From contig JACGCK010000017.1 in NCBI GenBank assembly GCA_014925825.1, positions 124,001 to 188,000 on the forward strand: a DNA stretch of 64,000 bases, in the 5' to 3' direction. Every line of letters starts with the position of its first letter. Within the stretch, counting starts at the first letter, position 1. Origin of the DNA: Pholiota molesta. Taxonomy: Eukaryota > Basidiomycota > Agaricomycetes > Agaricales > Strophariaceae. The notes below the pieces were generated by a model. The model saw only the letters and a list, made by a program, of their open reading frames with translations. It had not been told where the DNA came from and searched no databases. Shown piece by piece: positions 1 to 10,130 of this stretch. The translations under genes and the position numbers were made by a program.

Positions 1-267
1 CTTTGCTCATCTGGGATGCGTACTACATAAGTGGGTTGCTGTTCGTGTCTGCAGCCGTGATATTACTTACCGCTACCCACAGCGCCTGAACATTTCGTCC
101 CCGCCAATGATGCACGATACAACGGCACCGTGTCCTTGCGCGACTAGGTCAACGAGCTTCGGCGCTGTATGGAAGCCAGGGTAAGTAACGGCCATTAACG
201 TTCTAACGACCGTGCTCACCGATATCGCGCGGCAGCAAGCAATGCCGTCCTCGCCTTCACCCCATCG

Positions 268-2479
268 GTCGTTTCGCTCGTGATCGTCATCCTCGTTGGT
301 AAGTGGTACAGACGGCCGACTCTTCAGACACTGCGCTGTTCGCATCGTCAGGACGAACGAAGCGCCACACGCTCGAATCGAATCGGATTGAATCGGCGCT
401 GCGCTCGCTGATGCCGCGCGCTGCGCAGCTGCGCCCCGTCCTTCCGCCCCTGGTAGGTTGCCCATCTCCTTCGAAGGCCTTGCGTTGCTGACCCGTGTTT
501 CCGTGTCTCCGCGCTGCCGTGCATCGTAGTGGCTTGTTCCAACTCCTAGAGACCCCGCGACTCGGTGCTGAACGAACGGCGGCACGATCGTCTTCGAGGC
601 TGAATCGCCGTGAGTGATGCGTATACGATGAAGCGGTTCAGTACTCACTGTTGTTTTCCGACAGCTGCGCCGGTGCTCTCGTCCTCTACCCCCTCGCGAG
701 ACGGGCAGTTGTCGTCCACGCCACCCCGTGAGCCGTCCATCGGAGCGTCGTCGTCTCGTCGCTGACTATGCTCTGGTTTCCGTGTATCGTGCGCTCGTCG
801 CTGCGTTGCCTAGCCCGCTGCTGTGAGCGTGATGCTGAGAGGTAGGTCAGATGAGATGAGATCCACATCTCGGAGCTGCGCGCTGTCCCTGCTGCTTGGA
901 TTCGGCGCGCTGTATCGCGCATGGACCACGATATCGGCTTATCCGTGCGATCCAGATGCCTGACGCTTGCCCGATGTGCGCCGATGTCGTCCAGATCGAT
1001 CTCCTGCTCGCGCTCGACGGGCCATCGAGTTCCGTTCGTCGTATTATGCCGCTCTGGAAATGTTGCCGGTAAGTTCAGCACGGCACTAGCGAGGTGTTTG
1101 TATCGTACGGCGTATGGTGGGGTGCGGACGTCTACCTTGGCGATGAACTGGGACTAGAAAACGCGGCAATGCCGGCGTCGACGTCGGGCTGAAATATGGG
1201 CTGGGCCGCCGACGTGCTCTGATCTCGCTGGATACGCCGAAGGTTTACCGACGTCGTCGACAGCGCATGGGATTTCCTCTCGATGTCCTCGCAGTGCCCG
1301 AGGCACGGCATATGCGTCCGAATTGCTGTTTTCGCGTCGAAGAGACGGGATGATGGAAAGGTCTGCTGCGCAAGGTATAGGTCGTTTCGCTCGTGATCGT
1401 CATCCTCGTTGGTAAGTGGTACAGACGGCCGACTCTTCAGACACTGCGCTGTTCGCATCGTCAGGACGAACGAAGCGCCACACGCTGGAATCGAATCGAA
1501 TCGAATGGGCGCTGCACTCGCTGATGCCCCGCGCTGCGCTGCTGCGCGCCGTCCTTCCGCCCGTGGTAGGCTGCCCATCTCCCTCGAAGGCCTTGCGTTG
1601 CTGACCCGCGTTTCCGTGTCTCCGCGCTGCCGTGCGTCGCAGTGGCTTGCCCCGCGGCTCGGTACTGAACGAACGGCGGCGCGAGCGTCTTCGAGGCTGA
1701 ATTGCCGTGAGTGATGCGTATACGATGAAGCGGTTCAGTACTCACTGTTGTTTTCCGACAGCTGCGCCGGTGCTCTCGTCCTCTACCCCCTCGCGAGACG
1801 GGCAGTTGTCGTCCACGCCACCCCGTGAGCCGTCCATCGGAGCGTCGTCGTCTCGTCGCTGACTATGCTCTGGTTTCCGTGTATCGTGCGCTCGTCGCTG
1901 CATTTCCTAGCCCGCTGCTGTGAGCGTGACGACGAGAGCAGGGGTGTCGAGATTGAGATCCACGCACCTTGGAGCTGCGCGCTGTCCATGCTGCTTGGAT
2001 TCAGCGCGCTGTGGTGCCCGTGGACCGCGATCTCCGCTTATCCGTACGATCTGAACGTTTGACGCTTGCCCGATGTGCGCCGATGTCGTCCAGATCGATC
2101 TCCTGCTCGCGCTCGACGGGCCATCGAGTTCCGTTCGTCGTGTTATGCCGCTCTGGAAATGTTGCCGGTAAGTTCAGCACGGCACTAGCGAGGTGTTTGT
2201 ATCGTACGGCGTATGGTGGGGTGCGGACGTCGACCTTGGCGATGAACTGGGACTAGAAAACGCGGCAATGCCGGCGTCGACGTCGGGCTGAAATATGGGC
2301 TGGGCCGCCGACGTGCTCTGATCTCGCTGGATACGCCGAAGGTTTACCGACGTCGTCGACAGCGCATGGGATTTCCTCTCGATGTCCTCGCAGTGCCCGA
2401 GGCACGGCATATGCGTCCGAATTGCTGTTTTCGCGTCGAAGAGACGGGATGATGGAAAGATCTGCTGCGCAAGGTATAT
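268..2479. repeat. Internal 1.1-kb direct duplication inside array copy 1
   Basis: The block 268-1380 is repeated at 1381-2479, offset 1113 bp at the start and about 1098 bp at the end. The second block begins with the same sequence as 268 immediately after the first ends. The halves differ by substitutions, and by replacement of the segment around 835-945 with a different one around 1930-2065. Copies 2 and 3 of the array contain only one such block, so this duplication is private to copy 1 or was lost from the others. Confidence 0.9.
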
Positions 2480-3106
2480 GTTGCCCGTAAAAGGAACCGC
2501 AGACGCGTCGAAGCCGTGTTTACCTCGCCGGGTGTGTGCGATGTCGCGTCCTGGGTGATCAGTGTTGCGTCTTTTTTGGGAGGCCGGTGTGGCAAAGGTG
2601 GGCGGGATGTTGATGTTGGCGCCGTGGCACTGTTCCGAGCACGCTGGTGAGTTGTCGAACTCGTAGCTTTCGCGGTAAGTAATTCGACTCGCGTCGCTGG
2701 GCGACTGATGTTGCATCGTTGCGAGGTTGATGTGGCATTGAGCGGGATGTTGAAGTTGGCGGCGTGTTGGCGCTGTTACGAGCACGTCGGTGAGTTGTCA
2801 AACTCGTAGCGTACACGGCCGGCTTACCCGTTCCCTACACGGTGTGGGCCGCCGTCGCTGTTGCTGTGCAGAGAGTGTGGGCTGCCGTGTCAGGTGGAGC
2901 GGACCGACAGTGCACGGTGTGGCTGTCGTGTCCTGGGTGACCGATGTTGTGCAAGGCTGGCCGCGGGATGTCGGACCCGTGTTGGCGCTGTTCCGAGCAC
3001 GTCGGTGAGGTTGCGAGCTCGATGGCGTCCACAGCCGTCGCCGTTGCTGTCCAGAGAGTGTTGGTGAGTAACTCGGCTCGCATCGCAGTGGATCAAACGT
3101 ACCTGA
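2480..3106. repeat. Degenerate internal repeats with intron-like ends (minus-strand sense)
   Basis: A motif around GAGCACGTCGGTGAG recurs near 2637, 2780 and 2995, and a second motif around GTTGCTGTSCAGAGAGTG near 2860 and 3043. Read on the minus strand each looks like an intron 3' half, with a branch-like ACTCAC followed by a terminal CAG. One complete intron-like unit lies at 3047-3102 (minus, GTACGT to ACAG, 56 bp). No long coding frame joins these pieces. The block recurs in copies 2 and 3 (about 11680-12278 and 20834-21432). Confidence 0.55.
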
Positions 3107-3770
3107 TAAGATAATACAGGATCGCGTAGCGATCATGAATAGGTGCCCATCGATGGCCGTCGCGGGCTGCGAGGGACGCGTTTCCGTGTCGTCGTCGGCG
3201 ATAGTACACGCTCCGTAGGGCGTAGGTCCATCCGTAGGGGATGTGAGTGGCGGAAAGGTGCGGGGAGCGGAGCGGACGGCGGCGCGGGATGACGGAGGGA
3301 CGGACAGCGGAATGAGAGGAGAGGATACTCAAGACGGTTGAGCTAAGGATGATCGATCGATGACGTTGAGTGGTGGGCTGGGAAGGTCAAAGGACAGTGG
3401 CAAGTTGGTGCTTGAGCAAGGTTGAGCTACTAGTACTTGGTTGAGTGGTGGCTGGTGGCCCCGCGGCCTGCGACAAGGGTTGCACGTGATTTTGTTATTT
3501 CGCGACGCCGAGAGTTGCATTGCAATGTTACAAAATGTTACACGAATACACCTTGCCTCCGTACACCAACAGCGTTTGTGCCAACGACGAACGCCATCAT
3601 CTCAATTGAAGTTTGATCCTATAATCTATTCATGAACGTCTGACGTGGCCACCGGTTCCGGAATACTCTCACTTGACCTTCGCCCGCCACGCAGTGAACG
3701 AGTAGATAGTGACTAGCAACTGGTACTCTTCAAGCTTCAAGCTTTGGGCTAGCTCCATTGGCTTTCTGAC

Positions 3771-4912
3771 ATGCTCAGATTCTCGAAATGTATGTCCTTG
3801 CCGTGATATTCAAGCAGCGGTGTTACCACTGACGCCAAACTGACACGCACCTCAACCAGCCAGACTCTTGGCCCTGATCTTGGCCACCATCATCCTACTG
3901 ACCTACGCGCACTGGGTGATTGACGCTTTCTGAAGCTATATACGATATTCAGAGCTCATTCGTGTCTTAGATTGGTTTCTTTAGTGTCCGGTATCGCAAA
4001 GACGAATGGAGTGATCCCGAGGATTGGACTGCAGATACCCCAAGTTCAACGGCCCCACCAAAACCCACAGAACCTCTTCGCACCCATCCAGAAACTGCAA
4101 GCGACTGGAAAGAGCCGGAAACGAGTGCAAACCTCGAAGCAGATATCTTGAAGCGAGACGAAATCGTGGAAGCTTTCAAGGTACGTGCTTTCGTTCCATC
4201 GTCCTTGGTTATCGTCTAACTCAAAGCCAAGCACGCATGGTCAGCATACGGTGAGCATCACGCGCTGCTTATTCGAATATGACAGCCCGCTGAATTTTAT
4301 GTAGAGCGGGATGCTATGGGCAGCGACGAATATCATCCCATCGCGAGGAAAGGCTCCAATCTGAACCACGAAGGCGGGGTGGGCTTCACCGTCGTCGACG
4401 CCATCGACACGATGCAGATCATGGGCCTGACGGACGAGTACCAAAGAGCCAAAGACTGGATCGCCCAGAATCTGACATTCGAGCGGGACGGCAACTTCAA
4501 TACCTTCGAGGTGCGTGCTTGTCTGCCTACCCTTTGCTCTTGAAAACTTATAACGGTGTTATGCGATAGACCACCATCCGTGTCCTAGGCGGCCTTCTCT
4601 CAGCGTACCACTTCTCCCATAACGACCCCGTATTCCTAGAGAAAGCCGTAGACCTGGGCGACCGCCTCCTGACCGCGTTCGACACCCCGTCGGGGCTACC
4701 GCTCTCGGACGTCAACCTCAAGCTCCGCAAGGGCGTGAAAGGCGTGGCGCCCACGAGCACGGCCGAGGCGTCGACGCTGCAGCTCGAGTTCCGCTATTTG
4801 AGTGTGCTGACGGGGAACGAGACGTACTGGCGGAAGGCGGAACATGTGAGTGTTGAGTTGTGGAGATGGAGAGGCTGATTCTTGAGCTGGGTGTTGTGTC
4901 AGCGCTATCAAA
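3771..4912 (+). pseudogene. Truncated GH47 alpha-mannosidase, copy 1 (exons 1-6 only)
   Basis: Exons 1-6 of the GH47 gene at 22078 are recognisable here, with intact reading frame and splice sites. They encode the N-terminal signal anchor and the first part of the catalytic barrel; exon 6 is 4570-4845. After its GTGAGT donor, about 60 bp of the following intron is kept, then the sequence jumps past exon 7 to a short match of later intron sequence (CAGCGCTATCA) and homology ends. The C-terminal two thirds, including the catalytic glutamates and the calcium-binding Thr, are absent. Several substitutions and a longer first intron show that it is older than copy 2. A product, if made, would be catalytically dead. 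Confidence 0.85.
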
Positions 4913-5674
4913 AGGGGCTGAGGGCATGATTTTTATGTGCTGATGACATCTTTTTAGCTGTGAATCCAGAGGGAAAACAGTGGTTTTGGGTGGTGAAATT
5001 GCCTAAACGGAGGTACAATTTTTGAAATGAGCCTAGGTCACCACGTCCTTTCGGGTTCTGGTATCATGCGCGCAGAGGTTAGCCCTCCCCGAAGGGCAAG
5101 CTATCCGCACACCGCAACTACCTACGTACTCGGTAACTCTACACTATGTACTCTGTTAGTAGTCTGCAATGAAATTCAATTGAACACTTACCACTTCGAC
5201 GGAACGAGTTTGCGCGCTTCGTGCGAGCAAGTGGCGGAAAGTCATGCATGTCTTCAAAAAATCCTATCAGACCCATCCATATTCTACAGTTTCAATAGAG
5301 TACTCACTGGGACTTGCACGGAAAATGCAGGAAATCAGGATTCACAGTTATTTTCATCTTCAAGGCCAATAGTCAGATTAGACGCTTTTGCAATTATTTC
5401 AGGGTGAATCACTTACTGCGGAATCTGGATATTATTCGTACAAAACATGGAAGAAATGACATGTCCTGAAATTACATGTAAGCAAAAGTTCTCAAATCAG
5501 ATGAGAATCACTTACTTGTAGTCTAACTTCTACACTCGCACAATTTCCGAGAATACCTGTATGGTGAAAAGTCAAAATCGAACGGAAGTAGTGATTGGGA
5601 ACTTACATGGAGACCATAACATTGCTTGAGGGCAATCTCGCGGGAAATCTAATGCACCGAAACAGAGCAAAACT

Positions 5675-5808
5675 ACTTACATCAAGACTGAATACCCTCG
5701 TTCGCGGGAAATCCAAAAATCAAATTAGAATACTAGCTACTTACATCAAGACTGAATACCCTCGTTCGCGGGAAATCCAAAAATCGAATCAGAATATTAC
5801 CCACCCAA
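5675..5808. repeat. Two direct repeats of about 66 bp
   Basis: A block beginning CTACTTACATCAAGACTGAA and running through CCCTCGTTCGCGGGAAATCC occurs twice in immediate succession, with three or four substitutions between the halves. The same doublet is in the second spacer at 14827-14960. Confidence 0.85.
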
Positions 5809-5884
5809 TTAGTACCACAACAACATAATGCATTCGGAATCAATCACGTACCATAGTCATTCCAAACTTTCAAAATTAATGTCG

Positions 5885-6590
5885 AGGTGGCGGCTTGATA
5901 ATATCTTGTATCAATGGCCACGGGAACTGTGCGAATTGATAAGATCCTGTGTCGCTGGCCGCAGGAACTCGGAAAATCAATTTTCAAATTGGGACTGTTC
6001 TAAGCACCAAATGAGTACCAGGTGGAAATATAAGAAGAGATGACTTTCCATATCATATTGGAGTGCTCACGGGATACCCAAAAAACAATTTTGAACTTTG
6101 AAGCACGGTCAAAGTAAGTATGCGGCGTAAACATAGACCTCGCGCAAATTGATAAGATCTTGTGTCGATGGCCGTGGGAACTCGGAAAATCAAGTTTAAA
6201 AATTGGGGACATTCAAAACTTGTTGATAAGATCGTCCTCGATGCTGAATCGCCGTGAGTGATGTGTATATGATGAAGAGAGTCAGTACTCACCAATGATT
6301 TCCCCACAGCAGTGCCGTTACTCTCATCCTCTACCCCCTGGCAAGTCGAGCCGTTGTTGTCCAAGCCACGCTGTCCGTCGTCCATCCCATATCCTTCTGC
6401 GTGTTGTTGTTATCATTGTCTGCGTTGTGACCACGGGAACTCGGAAAATTGATTTTAAAGTTGTAGACTGATCTAAGTGCGAAGTCAGTACCAGGCGCAA
6501 ACATGAAAAGAGGTAATGACTTGCAGTATCATGTTAGAGTGCTCCGAGTCCTCGCGGGACATCCAAAAATTGAATTCAAACCCTAAAGTG
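5885..6590. repeat. Dispersed degenerate repeat of about 55 bp
   Basis: A motif of the form TTGATAAGATCTTGTGTCG, then ATGGCCGTGGGAACTCGG, then AAAATCAATTTT recurs near 5895, 5935, 6147 and (3' half only) 6428. A shorter relative, CGGGAHATCCAAAAATYGAA, occurs near 5657, 5714, 5780, 6070 and 6556. The copies differ from one another but are all retained in the second spacer. They resemble the debris of an old tandem repeat or transposon rather than a gene. Confidence 0.65.
6238..6400. repeat. Diverged copy of the 595-745 GC-rich block, including its intron-like segment
   Basis: The stretch matches the block at about 595-745 (also 1690-1840, 10555-10705 and 19708-19860). Both contain a segment starting GTGAGTGATG and ending in a pyrimidine tract plus CAG, with a CAGTACTCAC branch-like element, flanked by TGAATCGCC and CTCTACCCCCT. 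In the frame after the segment, several changes between the two versions are synonymous or conservative (LYPLAxRAVVVxAT). This suggests both derive from an exon-intron-exon piece of an older gene. No gene can be assembled around it. Confidence 0.6.
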
Positions 6591-7534
6591 TGGTCAAGTG
6601 CCTATGATGAGATAATATCAGTTGCGGGAGGGCAAAATACAAGCAAAATATCAAATTTGAACAATAAAAAAGATGAGAGCGTCATGTAAGCATAGTTAGA
6701 GACAGCTTACATCGAAACAGAGAGCCGTAGAAGCAAAGTGAATGCGTGTTTGATATGTGGGTGGTGTGTTGGCGATGGGCACTTAAATGACAGCTAGATT
6801 CAATAACCTCAATTAGTGTGTGTTACTTGAATGACAAGAAAGGGAATAGAGTACTCACATTGGCAACCATTAGGCCATAGCAGACAGCTCCATCGAGATA
6901 GGGCGCTGGACGGGGAACGGGCTACAGGAATAGCATTACGACGAGGTAGAATGGGATGAATTCCTTCCAAAAGATTCCAGTCTTTATACTCGCAGAACGC
7001 CAAGCCGGACCAATCCTTCCACGTCCCCATCACCGCTTCTCTAATCATAAAATTTTGGAATGCAGGGCAAATCTACAGGCATTACTATTACAATCCCTAG
7101 ACCCGGACTACTGCTACCCGACCCCTGCAAAATCATTGCTCACGGATAAATCTCCCGTGTACCAATGTACTCCTTCCCTATCCAAAACTTTGACTCCTTT
7201 CTTCGATATTTTTTCTTTTTCTTTACAGATATCAGATTAAATTTTCATCTGCAATAACATATTCCCATATACCACTCAAATGTAACTTTTGGCGGCTTCA
7301 ATATCTCTTCCATAATTTAGTATCCGAAGCTTTATCCCTATTTTTACCGTGCAACTTTCCACTTTCTTCTACCCTGGTTGTCTTCAATTCCATCCGATGC
7401 AGATATCTCCGAGTCCAATCAGGCCAACAACTGTGTGCGGTATTATGGATGCGACAAGAAGTATACTAGATCATCGCCTCCATCCCCAAATCACCGCCGC
7501 AAATCCAAAATAGCCGCTTCTTTCTGATAACGTC

Positions 7535-7935
7535 ATCGGAAGCATTGCGAAATATACCATCTAGCAAATGTATCCACACTGCTGGTTGCCCGGCAAGCTA
7601 TTACTTGTGTATACACCAATTAAATGTCTGCTAGAGCATCACACTGTCTGAACCTTTGACATAAGAGCAGAATCTAGTAAATGGGTGCGGAAATTCCAAG
7701 CAGGGTTGAAGCGTTGCGAGCGGGAATCGCATCAAATTTTAAGCTATGTACGGCGAACGTAATTCTGGGCAAACACGGAAGCATTGCGAGCGGCAATGTC
7801 ATTATAGCTTAACCTACGTACGGGATTCCCGCATAAAACATCTCGCATTCCAGATAGAAGATATGGCAAGTGCACTGACATTAAAATATTGAGTGTACGT
7901 GCGAGGTTGAAGCGTTGCGAGCGGCTTAACCTGAC
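7535..7935. repeat. Short repeated motif GAAGCRTTGCGAGCGGS
   Basis: The core motif occurs near 7540 (partial), 7709, 7768 and 7908, each followed by a similar TTAAGCTA or CTTAACCT stretch. The second spacer has the same set about 9152 bp downstream. Its function is unknown. Confidence 0.6.
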
Positions 7936-9571
7936 ATCATTGGCGTCCGATTTGCGTGCTCCGTCATTGTTCCGGAGTAGAAGTATTATTTCTGCTCAAT
8001 AATAAACGTATACTAATGGTATTCTCAGATACAAAATTTGAATTACAGAATATTCAACCGTTCTGAATAGTTAAAATAATTAACCAAATGGTCTAGGCTG
8101 CCACAAAGCTCTGCAATGTAATAGGCGCTCGTGCAGTGCTACATAAAGGGATAGCACTTTCCGCGTGTTTCCGCCATTTGTCTGTTATTAAAAACTTCGG
8201 GGAGCCCGAAGAGATCGAATATACAATAGTACGATGTAGTATTGATAGTTGAACAAGTTTATGTTCTGGAAATCATGAAGTTGAACGAAGAGTTTGGCAA
8301 ATTTGCAATACCAAATGGGCGGCATTCTTGTTTGATTGAAATTTAACCGTCGTTTCCAATTATTTTCTTCCTTATAAATTGAAGTAGAGATAAGAGGTGG
8401 AAATATCTCTGAAGACACCGTTGGCGGCTTGTCGCTGCGAGCGAGCAAGGCTAAGCGCTGTGCTTCCCGTGCCACCGTTTTAGGCGCCGGCGCTGAATGT
8501 GCCGCAATTACACATGCACGCAACATTGTGCGCATTTGTATTACACATAAAAAGGCGACCGTCAGCCATGTTCAGTTATACCTAATCTCTAATAGAACGC
8601 GGTTTCAATTCGGGTTGAACATAGAGACGAGCGTTTGGAGCTTCATCACTCCTGTAACAACGCGCTCCTCCCCTCCCAATTCGTGATTTGAAACGCAGAA
8701 ACGTATCGATTATATATCAGGGTCGCTCGTTACATACATGCGTTTAGTACTAGCATGTTTTCTTAGTGCTGCGACCGCGATGCGGCGGGATGCACAAGAC
8801 GACGGCGAGTCATCAAGATTCAATCAATCGAATCTCAGAGCTTGTGGTCTCTCGCCAATTCAATTGGAAGCCTCAGAAATGAGGTAATACATAGCCCCAG
8901 TTGTCTTCTATTAGACACTAAAAATTTGGAGCGGCCAGACGAGGGCAGCCAAGGATAGCCGTACCGATCATGACCCTCTCCTCCCACCCGTTTCGCGTTT
9001 CTAGGCCATTGCACATCGCACGGGGACCTGGAAAAAACGGCGTAAAACGCCGTTATTAGTGCCATCAAGGGTCCTCTCGGCTGCGTTGCCAGCGAAGATG
9101 GCGCGCTTGAACTTTCCGCCTGCAAGAAGATGCATTTCTGAATGCTTGGGCTCGGAGCAATGCATGGTTTAAGCAGCCTAGTGCCATTTCCTAGTTTAAT
9201 GACATAAGGGTATAGCCTAACGTGTCAGGGATTGCTGGGTGTGTGGGTAGCGATGAGACTTGGCCGCTGCACAGATGAGATTTACAATTTTGAAAATGTA
9301 TTAGAAACATGAACTCCATGCTTTACACTCAATAACGAATAGAAACACAATGATTTGGTCGCTTTTCTGTATTCTAGTCATAATAAATTGGGCTACAGGC
9401 TTTCTTATTGATAACTAGTATGGTCCACAAGAGACAGGCAAGGGTGAGGAACGGACACGGACGAAGAAACGGAGGAGGAGGATACACGGATCGAGATTCG
9501 CTTAGCGGACGGACGAAGTATTCCCGAAACCACCATTTTCATTCTATGTACGTACACGTCTCCCGAAGCCA

Positions 9572-9578
9572 TATATAA
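9572..9578 (+). promoter_or_regulatory. TATA box followed by CT-rich tract, spacer copy 1
   Basis: TATATAA is followed about 20 bp later by a CT-rich run (about 9590-9660). This is the usual layout of a strong filamentous-fungal core promoter. It lies 157 bp upstream of the ATG at 9729. The same element is at 18725-18731 in the next copy. Confidence 0.5.
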
Positions 9579-9728
9579 GACTACGATAGTTCCTCTCATT
9601 CCCTCATCCCGCTCTCCTCTCCTCTGCTCTCCTCTCCTGGTCTTCTCCCTTCTCATTCTATCTCGCCGAGCTCGACAATTCTGCTGAATCTGGTCAGCAT
9701 TGTCCTCCTCCGCACGCCCACTCCGTCG

Positions 9729-10130
9729 ATGGCGATGTGGTGCGCCTGTCCTATAAGTGAGCCATCGTCAGTCTTAAGGGATAAACCTGAACGCTAACGC
9801 ATCTTACCTTGCGCGTCGGCCACAGCAGCCGGTCATAGCCATCTGCGCACGCCGTCACATTCCATACCGCGTACAAACACTGGTCAGCGTCGGGCAACAG
9901 ACATCTACTCAGGAGAAGAGGTGAGCGCGTGTCCTTCAGCGTCGAATACGCACCGCGCTAATGCAATCTGCCCTCCGCAGATAGCCCTTTGCTCATCTCG
10001 GATGCGTAATGTCTGCAGCCGTGCTATTACTTACCGCTACCCACAGCGCGAACCCTTCGACCCCGCCAATGATGCGCGATACGCCGGCGCCGCGCCCGTG
10101 CGCTCCTGGGTGAACGAGCGTCGGTGCTAG
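9729..10130 (+). CDS. Putative small spliced gene in the spacer (copy 1), function unknown
   Basis: Three exons (9729-9756, 9829-9920, 9981-10130) can be joined in phase through canonical introns (GTGAGC to GCAG, GTGAGC to GCAG) to give a protein of about 90 residues with no recognised domain. The upstream TATA and CT-rich tract support transcription. Against coding: a further intron-like segment begins inside exon 3 (GTAATG to CCACAG, about 10008-10052) and would change the frame. The corresponding segment in the old copy at the window start has a 28-bp insertion between the same ends, as an intron would tolerate. More intron-like segments follow (10142-10197, 10260-10288) without an open frame. 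It may be a non-coding transcript or the 5' end of a decayed gene. Confidence 0.3.

Larger units (their letters stand above)
1..4602. repeat. Older, diverged left copy of the GH47-spacer array
   Basis: This stretch matches 9988-13752 and 19141-22907 base for base over long runs, but with scattered substitutions, small indels and an extra internal duplication. It is therefore an older copy than the other two. It contains GC-rich spacer (1-3770) and the first exons of a truncated GH47 gene. The left end of the array is outside the window, so further copies may lie upstream. Confidence 0.9.
4913..9571. other. Gene-poor A+T-rich spacer, copy 1
   Basis: No reading frame here is supported by splice structure, domain content or length. 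The sequence is richer in A+T than the flanking GC-rich spacer and contains several families of short degenerate repeats, listed separately. Because the neighbouring copy is almost identical, conservation between the two cannot be used as evidence for coding. Confidence 0.7.

Noticed and set aside
73..2785. Open minus-strand frames of 130-200 codons in the GC-rich spacer, repeated at 10308-11746 and 19330-20900
   Set aside because: They recur only because the DNA is duplicated, differ in length and frame between copies, contain internal intron-like signals, and show no domain. GC-rich DNA readily gives such frames.
5675..5808. Direct repeats considered as a CRISPR array
   Set aside because: Only two adjacent copies of about 66 bp with no spacer-repeat alternation, in a eukaryotic genome.
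8188..8686. Overlapping frames of 115 and 85 codons on opposite strands in the spacer
   Set aside because: No domain, no splice signals and no start context; their repetition at 17340-17838 only reflects the DNA duplication.
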